Assembly: GCA_002733735.2 (NCBI GenBank)
Contig: NVWT02000018.1
Span: forward strand, 9,924 to 17,321
Direction of reading: 5' to 3'
Length of the DNA stretch: 7,398 nucleotides
Source: Robiginitomaculum sp.
GTDB taxonomy: Bacteria > Pseudomonadota > Alphaproteobacteria > Caulobacterales > Maricaulaceae
A model generated the notes under the pieces. That model was not told the origin of the DNA. It ran no database searches and was given only the letters and a program-made list of their open reading frames with translations. The position numbers and the translations under genes are program-made. Shown here in pieces: positions 1 to 4,939 of this stretch. Numbering within the stretch: position 1 is the stretch's first letter; each line of letters opens with the position of its first letter.

Positions 1-504
1 CAAGCATGGCTCGGTCTGACATTTAATGCCGGAGCTTTGGTTGGTTATGCTGCGATATCCGGTGAAATAAACAGTGCAGCGGTTTTGCTCTATATTGGTC
101 TGGCATTTTGGACTTTGGGCTATGATACGATTTATGCCCATCAAGACCGCGAAGATGATGCACTTATCGGTATAAAATCAACCGCCAGATTATTTGGGAA
201 ACACTCAAAAACCGCCGTTGGTATTATCTATTTTATCTGCCTTGGCCTGTTAATGTTTGCTGGCAATACACAAGCCAACTTGATACCAGAAGAATTACAA
301 AGACAGGCATTATATGGCGGTTTTTTAGCCACCGGATTATTTGCTTTTAATCTCGCCGGTCAAATACGGCTAACTGACTTTAATAATTCTGATCAATGCC
401 TAAAATCTTTCAAAAGCAATCAACGCTATGGCCTTGAATACGTCGCCTTATTGGCGATAGCACCAGTGCTGATGACTTGGCTAATACAGATGCAAAACCA
501 ATAA
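1..504 (+). CDS. ubiA: 4-hydroxybenzoate polyprenyltransferase, C-terminal part (5' end off window)
   Basis: This is a membrane prenyltransferase that would attach a polyprenyl chain to 4-hydroxybenzoate in ubiquinone synthesis. The frame is open from base 1 and gives 167 residues ending in TAA at 502-504, so the start and the first Asp-rich motif lie outside the window. The fragment opens with QAWLGLTFNAGALVGYAA, a typical UbiA segment after the first motif. The second diphosphate/Mg-binding motif, DTIYAHQDREDD, is at fragment residues 42-53 with its aspartates intact, followed by the usual IKSTA. Several hydrophobic stretches (about residues 25-40, 72-87, 108-122 and 143-161) fit transmembrane helices. 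The late segment QIRLTDFNNSDQCLKSFKSN matches the family's conserved region before the last helix. A TTG at 37 is only an internal codon. Related UbiA-superfamily enzymes (heme O or menaquinone prenyltransferases) are less likely because of the YAHQDREDD motif. The gene converges on recN. Confidence 0.9.
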   Translation, partial: QAWLGLTFNAGALVGYAAISGEINSAAVLLYIGLAFWTLGYDTIYAHQDREDDALIGIKSTARLFGKHSKTAVGIIYFICLGLLMFAGNTQANLIPEELQRQALYGGFLATGLFAFNLAGQIRLTDFNNSDQCLKSFKSNQRYGLEYVALLAIAPVLMTWLIQMQNQ

Positions 505-513
505 AACATCCGG

Positions 514-531
514 CCGTCAAACGCATGACGG
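514..531 (+). terminator. Weak hairpin just after ubiA
   Basis: The arms CCGTCA (514-519) and TGACGG (526-531) pair perfectly around a 6-base loop, starting 10 bases after the ubiA stop. No T-run follows (the next bases are TGTTGGGCCC), so it is not a classical intrinsic terminator. It may stabilise the 3' end of the transcript or have no function. Confidence 0.3.
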
Positions 532-614
532 TGTTGGGCCCTGTAAGTGGTGTAAGGTGAAAATAGTGAAAAATGGTCAACAGCTCTGTCCCGCTCCATA
601 AGTCCTTATTTTAG

Positions 615-663
615 CACCCCCTCCGAGCGCGTCGCGCCCACCTCCCCCATAAAGGTGGAGGAC
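615..663. repeat. Palindromic intergenic repeat module A (GC-rich)
   Basis: This GC-rich block contains GCGCG-T-CGCGC (627-637) and a second hairpin with arms CCACCT (638-643) and AGGTGG (653-658). Its wording (CCCCCTCC, a GCGCGTCGCGC core, CCTCCCCCATAAAGG) resembles short dispersed palindromic repeats I know from alphaproteobacterial intergenic regions. Only one copy lies in this window, so its dispersed nature is inferred. The composition contrasts sharply with the AT-rich flanks. Confidence 0.6.
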
Positions 664-675
664 AAAGAGACATTA

Positions 676-726
676 GGGGCTGCGCGTCCTTCGAGGTTGC
701 TACGCAGCACCTCAGGATAAGGAAGA
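676..726. repeat. Palindromic intergenic repeat module B
   Basis: This module reads GTCCTTCGAGGTTGCT, then ACGC, then AGCACCTCAGGATAAGGA. The arms GAGGT(T)GCT (693-701) and AGCACCTC (706-713) pair with one bulged base, and the outer CCTT/AAGG bases can extend the stem. The phrase CCTTCGAGG...CCTCAGGAT(A/G)AGG is the core of a dispersed palindrome common in alphaproteobacterial genomes (known from general familiarity; no search was run). It sits 12 bases after module A, giving a mosaic. Confidence 0.6.
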
Positions 727-769
727 CAGATAAAGAGATTTTGCATAACTCTAAAACTTCACAAATATG

Positions 770-841
770 ACTCCTTCTCCCATCGGGAGAGTCCTCAAGT
801 AGCGAAGCGGTAGGACAAAAAAGAAGTCGGGATGAGGGGCT
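770..841. repeat. Palindromic intergenic repeat module C
   Basis: Two nested stems are visible: TCTCCC (776-781) with GGGAGA (785-790), and GTCCT (791-795) with AGGAC (812-816) around TAGCGAAGCGG. The minus strand reads CCCCTCATCCCGACTTC at one end and GGGAGAAGGAG at the other, a wording familiar from alphaproteobacterial dispersed repeats (CCCCTCATCC...TTCTCCC...GGGAGAAGG). Together with modules A and B it forms a block of three different palindromes and accounts for most of the spurious minus-strand open frame there. Confidence 0.55.
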
Positions 842-872
842 GGGTGTTGGTTGTTTTGCGTTAAGTGCAAAC

Positions 873-890
873 AAGGGTCACGTGACCCTT
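873..890. repeat. Perfect 18-bp palindrome
   Basis: AAGGGTCACGTGACCCTT is exactly self-complementary with no central spacer, and symmetry breaks at both outer neighbours (C872/A891). It lies at the edge of the repeat mosaic. With no loop it is more like a dimeric protein-binding site or a repeat terminus than an RNA terminator. Its role is unknown. Confidence 0.6.
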
Positions 891-898
891 ACTGCTTA

Positions 899-993
899 CC
901 CCTTAATTAGCAATCATTGGCAAAGGCTGCACATAAAATTAGACTTAATTAGCAAAGAATTAGCACTCATTGCCCCTTAGCAACCCTTGGACA
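899..993. repeat. Cluster of AATTAGCA direct repeats upstream of the candidate small RNA
   Basis: CTTAATTAGCAA occurs exactly at 902-913 and 944-955. A third related unit, AATTAGCACTCATTG (958-972), matches AATTAGCAATCATTG (905-919) at 14 of 15 positions. A looser pair, CCCCTTA-(ATTA)-GCAA-N3-TTGG, starts at 899 and 973. The units lie about 40-135 bp upstream of a TGCTATAAT promoter element and could be regulator-binding sites; this role is inference from position and repetition only. Confidence 0.5.
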
Positions 994-1032
994 GTGGGGA
1001 TAAGTTTCAAACATACCCGTAACAATCATGTT

Positions 1033-1041
1033 TGCTATAAT
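1033..1041 (+). promoter_or_regulatory. Extended -10 promoter element (TGCTATAAT)
   Basis: TGCTATAAT matches the extended -10 consensus TGnTATAAT perfectly. No good -35 hexamer lies 16-18 bp upstream (sequences near CATACC), which an extended -10 can partly compensate for. The predicted start is near 1048-1049, exactly where a 9-bp RNA stem begins. The position fits the hairpins and terminator downstream. Confidence 0.45.
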
Positions 1042-1047
1042 TGTGTT

Positions 1048-1167
1048 GCAAGCGGCCACCACACGGCCATCTGCGGCTGTTTGACATTGTGAATACGTGC
1101 TAAATTCAATGAAAAATGGGTTTTGTTGAAATATGCAAAGGGATTTGTAATAGCAACAAATCTTTTA
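1048..1167 (+). ncRNA. Candidate small RNA, about 118 nt, between ubiA and recN
   Basis: This is inferred from structure, not homology. Starting just after a perfect extended -10 element, the sequence can fold into three elements. Stem 1 pairs CAAGCGGCC (1049-1057) with GGCTGTTTG (1075-1083) in 9 consecutive pairs including two G-U wobbles. Stem 2 pairs CATTG (1085-1089) with CAATG (1107-1111), extended by AAT/ATT with a small bulge. Stem 3 is a terminator-like hairpin, GATTTGT (1142-1148) with ACAAATC (1156-1162), followed by TTTTATT. The 1049-1080 part is a GC-rich island in an AT-rich spacer, as expected for structured RNA. I found no convincing open frame inside and I do not recognise an RNA family. 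It could instead be a chance arrangement or an untranslated remnant. Confidence 0.4.
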
Positions 1168-1169
1168 TT
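1142..1169 (+). terminator. Intrinsic-terminator-like hairpin ending the candidate small RNA
   Basis: The arms GATTTGT (1142-1148) and ACAAATC (1156-1162) give a perfect 7-bp stem with a 7-base loop, followed on the plus strand by TTTTATT. The stem is AT-rich and thus not very stable. AAAG upstream can pair with CTTT downstream past a GG bulge to lengthen it. On the minus strand the same hairpin is followed by CCTTT, so it might also serve recN read-through. Confidence 0.4.
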
Positions 1170-1222
1170 GCCGAGCCTTTTAGAGTTTATCCATTGGGGA
1201 AAACACTAAAAACTAACGGATG

Positions 1223-1251
1223 TTTTTTTCAAAACTGCATTTTGAAACAAA
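1223..1251. repeat. Inverted repeat downstream of recN
   Basis: TTTCAAAA (1227-1234) and TTTTGAAA (1240-1247) form a perfect 8-bp stem with a 5-base loop. After one mismatch, three more T-A pairs extend it. It starts about 22 bp past the recN stop in the direction of transcription. A T-run lies on the wrong side for an intrinsic terminator of recN (on the minus strand the stem is followed by A's), so it may be a 3'-end stabiliser. Confidence 0.35.
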
Positions 1252-1268
1252 TCCACATAATAAACCAA

Positions 1269-2960
1269 TTAGGACAATAATGCTTTTGCTGCTTCTCTGG
1301 CTTGTTCGGTGATTTTTGCTCCGGCGAGCATTCTGGCGATTTCTTCTTCGCGCTCAGCATCATCAAGCAATATTACGTTAGTTCGCACAACGCCTTTTGT
1401 TTCTGACTTCTCTATTTGAAACTGCTCCGAAGCACGAGCTGCTACTTGTGGGCTGTGGGTAATTACTAATACCTGACAATTATCGGCCAGCATTGCCAAG
1501 CGCCGACCTACCGCATCGGCAACTGCACCGCCAACCCCTTGGTCAATTTCGTCAAACACCATCACCGACGGTCCAAAATTGGCGGCTAAAGCTGCCTTTA
1601 TCGCCAAGGCAATTCGCGATAGTTCACCACCAGAAGCAATAGCAGCTAATGGCCCAACCGGCACTCCCGGATTAGTGGAAATCTCGAAGCCAACGCTATC
1701 AATTCCGTTTGCACTACCATTTTGCGGCTCTTGAACTTCGATACGGGTTAGGAATTTTGCTTTTTCCAACCGTAGCGGCGCCAGCTCCTTTAATATCGCT
1801 TTATCCAGCTTATTAGCAGTATTCTGTCGTTTTTGCGACAGATCGCCAGAAATTTTTGCGTATTCTGCGTAAGCTTTTTGCACCTTTTCAGTTGCTTGCG
1901 CTTGTGCTTGCTCCAAGTCTTCTAATGCCTGCAAACGATCGGCAAGATCAGAACGAACAGAACCAAGTTGATCAACATCGACTTTGTGCTTACGTGCCAA
2001 AGCCCGCAAAGCGAACAATCGTTCTTCGGACTGCTCTAATTGTCCCGGCTCTAACACTAACTGCCTTGCGGCATCATGCATTGCGATATTGGCGGTTTCT
2101 ATTTCGGCTAACCCCGCCTCTAATGCTTGCAAACAGCGCTGCAAAGAGTTCCTTGCGGCATTGTCGGTGATTTGCGCGTCAAAACGGCTCAAGGCAGTCT
2201 CGACATTGCGCAAAGCAGAACCCATTTGCCCATCGATACCGGAGCCTGCCTCAAGCGCAATTCTGGCGCTCTCTACATCAGATACCAGCTTTTCCGTTTG
2301 CATCATCATACCGCGCTCTGCGGCCAATGATTGCTCCTCACCCGGTTTGGGGTCAAGCCTGTCCAGCTCACTAGCTGCTTCTTGTAAATACACCTGCTCG
2401 GCGGCATCGGCATTGGCTTGACGCTCAAGCCGATTAGCAGCAGATACGGCCTGCTTCCACGCTTGGTATGCTGCGCCGCACTTAGCAATAAGTTTTGCAA
2501 ATCCGCCAAACATATCAAGCGCAAGAATATGAGTGCGAACATCCATCAATCCACGGCCATCATGTTGGCCATGAATTTCAACCAACAAGCTACCCACCTC
2601 GCGCATCAAGGTGGCGGAAACAGGTACATCATTGATAAAGCTACGCGATTTACCATCTGCGGATAATATCCTACGCAAAATAAGTTCTTCACTTTGCTCA
2701 ATATCTAACTCACGATCAGCCAATAAAGGCCATATCAAATGATCGTCCGCAAGGTTAAAGATTGCAATTACCTTGGCCTGCTTGGCACCGGATCTAACCA
2801 ATGAGCGATCGGCTCTGGAGCCAAGAGCCAAGCCAAGAGCATCAAGAACAATCGACTTGCCCGCACCAGTTTCACCGGTTAATGCACTTAGTCCTGGCGA
2901 GAATGAAAGATCAAGCTGATCAATCAAAACCACATCATAAATTGATAGATCAGTCAGCAT
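1269..2960 (-). CDS. recN: DNA repair ATPase RecN (SMC-like)
   Basis: RecN is a cytoplasmic SMC-family ATPase that acts at DNA double-strand breaks, helping recombinational repair with RecA. The product has 563 residues, the usual length (about 550-560). The N-terminal ATPase half carries the Walker A motif GETGAGKS (residues 29-36) and the Q-loop-region segment LLVEIHGQHD (125-134), characteristic of RecN. A long Ala/Glu/Gln-rich coiled coil runs from about 160 to 395. The C-terminal half carries the ABC signature ASGGELSR (442-449), Walker B VMVFDEID (466-473) and the switch histidine in VLVITHS (H502). No key residue is missing. The ATG at 2960 lies 9 bp after the bamD stop; no clear Shine-Dalgarno is visible, so translational coupling to bamD is likely. 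In many alphaproteobacteria ligA follows; here recN ends against a repeat-rich spacer and a convergent ubiA. I saw no LexA-type box (GTTC-N7-GTTC) upstream. Confidence 0.97.
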   Translation of the reverse strand: MLTDLSIYDVVLIDQLDLSFSPGLSALTGETGAGKSIVLDALGLALGSRADRSLVRSGAKQAKVIAIFNLADDHLIWPLLADRELDIEQSEELILRRILSADGKSRSFINDVPVSATLMREVGSLLVEIHGQHDGRGLMDVRTHILALDMFGGFAKLIAKCGAAYQAWKQAVSAANRLERQANADAAEQVYLQEAASELDRLDPKPGEEQSLAAERGMMMQTEKLVSDVESARIALEAGSGIDGQMGSALRNVETALSRFDAQITDNAARNSLQRCLQALEAGLAEIETANIAMHDAARQLVLEPGQLEQSEERLFALRALARKHKVDVDQLGSVRSDLADRLQALEDLEQAQAQATEKVQKAYAEYAKISGDLSQKRQNTANKLDKAILKELAPLRLEKAKFLTRIEVQEPQNGSANGIDSVGFEISTNPGVPVGPLAAIASGGELSRIALAIKAALAANFGPSVMVFDEIDQGVGGAVADAVGRRLAMLADNCQVLVITHSPQVAARASEQFQIEKSETKGVVRTNVILLDDAEREEEIARMLAGAKITEQAREAAKALLS

Positions 2961-2969
2961 CAGACATTA

Positions 2970-3809
2970 TCAGAAAAGACGCCCCCAAGCTTTCTTGAAG
3001 AAGTTCTCGCGCTTATCCGGATCGGCTTCGTCGAGGTGTTTGGTCAATTGCAAACCTCCGGTTTTATCAAGTAGATTATAAGTATCTTGATACCAGTCAC
3101 TACCGGGGTAATTATAGCCCAGAACCGCAGCAACTTGCACGGCTTCGTTCATTACGCCCAACTGAACATATGCCTCTACCAACCTATGCAATGCTTCTGG
3201 CGCATGAGTAGTAGTGTCATATTCTTTAATCACATTTCTAAAGCGATTTATGGCCGCCAAAGAATTACCCTTGCGCAAATAATAACGACCAACCGACATG
3301 TCCTTACCGGCCAACTGATCACGGGTCAGGTCGATCTTCAGACGTGCATCTCTGGCGTACTCACTATTGGGGAACCTGCGAACGACTTGGCGCAAAGCGG
3401 TTAAGGCTTGAGCTGTCTTACCTTGATCACGGCCAACATCACGAATTTGCTCGAACTGAGAAACCGCAATCAAATAATAGGCGTACGGCGCACTACGCGA
3501 GCCAGGATGCAAAGCCACAAATCGGCCGGCAGCAGCAACAGCTTCATCATACTTGTTAGCTTCGTAATTTGCATAAGCTGCCATAAGCATCGCCCGACGC
3601 GCCCATTCTGAATACGGATGCTGACGCTCAACTTCATCAAACAGTAATATTGAACGAGACCAGTCCCGCCTCTGCATACGATCATAGCCGTCAAGATAAA
3701 TAGTTTCAGCAGGCTTTTCCACATAAGCCAGTTTCTTGGCCTTATTACCAGCACACCCGGATATCACTACAAACGACATAGCTAGCAACAGTAAAATCGA
3801 CTTTTTCAT
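2970..3809 (-). CDS. bamD: Outer-membrane assembly lipoprotein BamD (ComL family)
   Basis: BamD is the essential TPR lipoprotein of the BAM complex that, with BamA, folds beta-barrel proteins into the outer membrane. The chosen ATG (3809) gives 279 residues and a classic lipoprotein signal: MKKS, a hydrophobic core, then the lipobox ISGC with lipidated Cys19. Ala follows the Cys, compatible with outer-membrane sorting under the enterobacterial +2 rule. In-frame TTG (3821) and GTG (3818) codons upstream would only add MVYL before the signal, and the only AGG nearby sits too close to them, so ATG is preferred, although its own ribosome site is weak. TPR-like helical pairs run through residues 35-250. 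Family-typical phrases include RRFPNSEYARDA (144-155) and LGYNYPGSDWYQDTYNLL (230-247). The protein is somewhat longer than E. coli BamD (245), as is common in this class. It lies between lpxC and recN, with 9 bp to recN, and was probably co-transcribed with it. Confidence 0.95.
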   Translation of the reverse strand: MKKSILLLLAMSFVVISGCAGNKAKKLAYVEKPAETIYLDGYDRMQRRDWSRSILLFDEVERQHPYSEWARRAMLMAAYANYEANKYDEAVAAAGRFVALHPGSRSAPYAYYLIAVSQFEQIRDVGRDQGKTAQALTALRQVVRRFPNSEYARDARLKIDLTRDQLAGKDMSVGRYYLRKGNSLAAINRFRNVIKEYDTTTHAPEALHRLVEAYVQLGVMNEAVQVAAVLGYNYPGSDWYQDTYNLLDKTGGLQLTKHLDEADPDKRENFFKKAWGRLF

Positions 3810-3842
3810 CAAATACACCAACCTAAAGGAACATAGAGATGC

Positions 3843-3876
3843 GACTTGTAGCGCAAGCTTGCTCGCGGGTGAAGTC
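3843..3876. repeat. Palindromic element in the lpxC-bamD spacer
   Basis: The outer arms GACTT (3843-3847) and AAGTC (3872-3876) enclose a GC-rich core containing GCAAGCTTGC, a perfect 10-bp palindrome (3853-3862), and GCGCAAGC/GCTCGCG. On the minus strand GCGAGC can pair with GCTTGC (one G-U pair). No T-run follows, so it is probably not a terminator. It resembles a small REP-like element or a mRNA-processing hairpin within the bamD leader; only one copy is present here. Confidence 0.45.
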
Positions 3877-3904
3877 TGTTATGCAGGAAACTTCAATAAG
3901 ATGT

Positions 3905-3935
3905 AAAAAAATGAATTATCTGCCACGCAAAATTC
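3905..3935 (-). terminator. Terminator- or attenuator-like hairpin at the lpxC stop
   Basis: On the minus strand GAATT (3935-3931) pairs with AATTC (3917-3913). An inner TGC/GCA pair with a GTG loop can stack inside, and after one A comes a run of seven T's (3911-3905). The lpxC stop codon TGA is part of the arm. The stem is weak, so this is a partial terminator at best. If active it would separate bamD-recN from lpxC. Confidence 0.4.
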
Positions 3936-4818
3936 ACAGCGTCACCATTTCCCACGCATCATCATCACTAAACAATTCCTGCAATGCCATAATATTTATC
4001 CTATGGCTGGCATGGCGCACGTAATATAAGCCCAAGATAGCCCCACCAGCCAATGACATATCACCAAGAACATCTATTGCTTTGTGCCTGACAAATTCGT
4101 CGTCTCTCCATAAGCCGCCATGGTTTTCCACCATTGTTTCCCCAACAACAATGCAGTTATCAAGACTGCCACCAGCACCCTTACCACTGCGATACAGATC
4201 ATCGACCTCACAGCGCAACGCAAAAGTTCTTGCCTTAGCCAACTCTTGCACAAAATACTCGTGACTAACATCAAAACAAATAGACTTCTCGCCAATAACC
4301 TGATTTTCGTAGTCAATACCAACATCAACTGTAAAATGATTATGCGGCGTTAAACGAGCAAAACTGTTGCCGCTCTTAACTTCGATCTCTTTCAAAACTC
4401 GGATAAATTTACGTGGGGAAGATTGCACATTTACGCCAGCAGCAAGCAATAACGAAGTAAATATCTCTGCGGAACCGTCCATTGCCGGAAGTTCTGGCGC
4501 ATCAACAAATATATCAACGTTGTCTATTCCAAGAGCAAGCAACGCTGCCAATAAATGCTCGACGGTACTGATATGCACGCCATTAGCATTACCAATACTG
4601 GTACCACGATTAGTATCAATTACGTATTTGACTAAGGCCGGGATTTTGTTGTTTTTGTCTTCTATATCGGAACGATAAAAACAAATCCCAGAGTCAGCCA
4701 TTGCCGGCTTTATTAGCAAGTTTACCTGTTTTCCAGTATGCAAACCAATACCCGAACAACTAACTTGTTGCGCTATTGTTTGTTGTAAATTTGTAAACTC
4801 AGAAGCTTTAGTGACCAC
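3934..4818 (-). CDS. lpxC: UDP-3-O-acyl-N-acetylglucosamine deacetylase LpxC
   Basis: LpxC is the zinc-dependent deacetylase that catalyses the committed step of lipid A synthesis, removing acetate from UDP-3-O-acyl-GlcNAc in the cytoplasm. The product has 294 residues (E. coli 305). The first domain starts with QVSCSGIGLHTGK (18-30). The motif STVEHLLAALLALGIDN (84-100) carries the catalytic Glu87 and zinc ligand His88. HKAIDVLGDMSLAGG (245-259) supplies zinc ligands His245 and Asp249, and His272 in ASHRIN is the likely counterpart of the catalytic His265 of E. coli. All active-site residues are present. The start is GTG (4818): a TAA lies in frame four codons upstream, and no in-frame ATG exists before residue 40. 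No good Shine-Dalgarno precedes it. The 115-bp spacer to ftsZ has no T-rich terminator, so read-through from ftsZ is possible. A weak promoter guess (CCTATA, 4854-4859, read as TATAGG on the minus strand) is not convincing. Confidence 0.96.
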   Translation of the reverse strand: MVTKASEFTNLQQTIAQQVSCSGIGLHTGKQVNLLIKPAMADSGICFYRSDIEDKNNKIPALVKYVIDTNRGTSIGNANGVHISTVEHLLAALLALGIDNVDIFVDAPELPAMDGSAEIFTSLLLAAGVNVQSSPRKFIRVLKEIEVKSGNSFARLTPHNHFTVDVGIDYENQVIGEKSICFDVSHEYFVQELAKARTFALRCEVDDLYRSGKGAGGSLDNCIVVGETMVENHGGLWRDDEFVRHKAIDVLGDMSLAGGAILGLYYVRHASHRINIMALQELFSDDDAWEMVTL

Positions 4819-4843
4819 AGCGAAACCAGTTTATTGATGAAAT

Positions 4844-4939
4844 AATTAGCAAGCCTATATCTGCCTGATCATAGCCTCAACCAACGAATGCTTGCATAAT
4901 GTTTCTCTGAATTTCTAAAATTCGGCAAAATTGCTAATT
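4844..4939. repeat. Inverted pair of AATTAGCAA motifs around the ftsZ-lpxC spacer
   Basis: AATTAGCAA lies at 4844-4852 on the plus strand, and its exact complement TTGCTAATT at 4931-4939, where it overlaps the ftsZ stop codon. The 9-base motif is the same as in the repeat cluster at 899-993. The 78 bp between the arms makes a hairpin unlikely; two facing protein sites are another option. Function is unknown. Confidence 0.4.
4909..4923 (-). repeat. Short hairpin after ftsZ
   Basis: The arms GAATTT (4909-4914) and AAATTC (4918-4923) pair perfectly around a 3-base loop, about 10 bp past the ftsZ stop in the direction of transcription. No T-run follows. It is very AT-rich and weak, and probably does not stop transcription into lpxC. 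Confidence 0.25.

Larger units (their letters stand above)
505..1268. other. 764-bp intergenic region without a protein gene, rich in repeats and hairpins
   Basis: This stretch separates the convergent ubiA and recN. From 505 to about 614 I see only the weak hairpin after ubiA. Positions 615-890 hold palindromic repeat modules and a perfect 18-bp palindrome. Positions 899-993 hold AATTAGCA-type direct repeats. Positions 1033-1166 look like a small RNA gene on the plus strand. Positions 1167-1268 are AT-rich with one inverted repeat near the recN end. An open frame of 87 codons on the minus strand (611-874) is made almost entirely of repeat sequence, has low-complexity Ser/Pro/Arg/Cys composition, and is not taken as a gene. 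Confidence 0.8.

Noticed and set aside
611..874. 87-codon minus-strand open frame in the ubiA-recN spacer
   Set aside because: It is composed almost wholly of palindromic repeat modules, has skewed Ser/Pro/Arg/Cys composition and no recognisable domain. It is best explained as repeat-derived.
1081..1086. Perfect TTGACA hexamer, considered as a -35 element
   Set aside because: No acceptable -10 lies 16-18 bp downstream (ATTCAA region). The bases are also part of the small-RNA stem 1 and the junction to stem 2.
1856..2421. Several long plus-strand open frames antisense to recN, plus similar ones antisense to ftsZ and lpxC
   Set aside because: They are shadows of well-supported minus-strand genes with no recognisable protein features of their own.
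3818..3832. CCAA-N7-GAAC before bamD-recN, considered as an alphaproteobacterial LexA box (GAAC-N7-GAAC)
   Set aside because: One half-site has two mismatches out of four, so it is not distinguishable from chance.
3839..4024. 61-codon plus-strand open frame with AAAGGA eight bases upstream of its ATG
   Set aside because: Most of it is antisense to lpxC and the rest covers a palindromic element. No recognisable protein features apart from a chance Shine-Dalgarno-like string.
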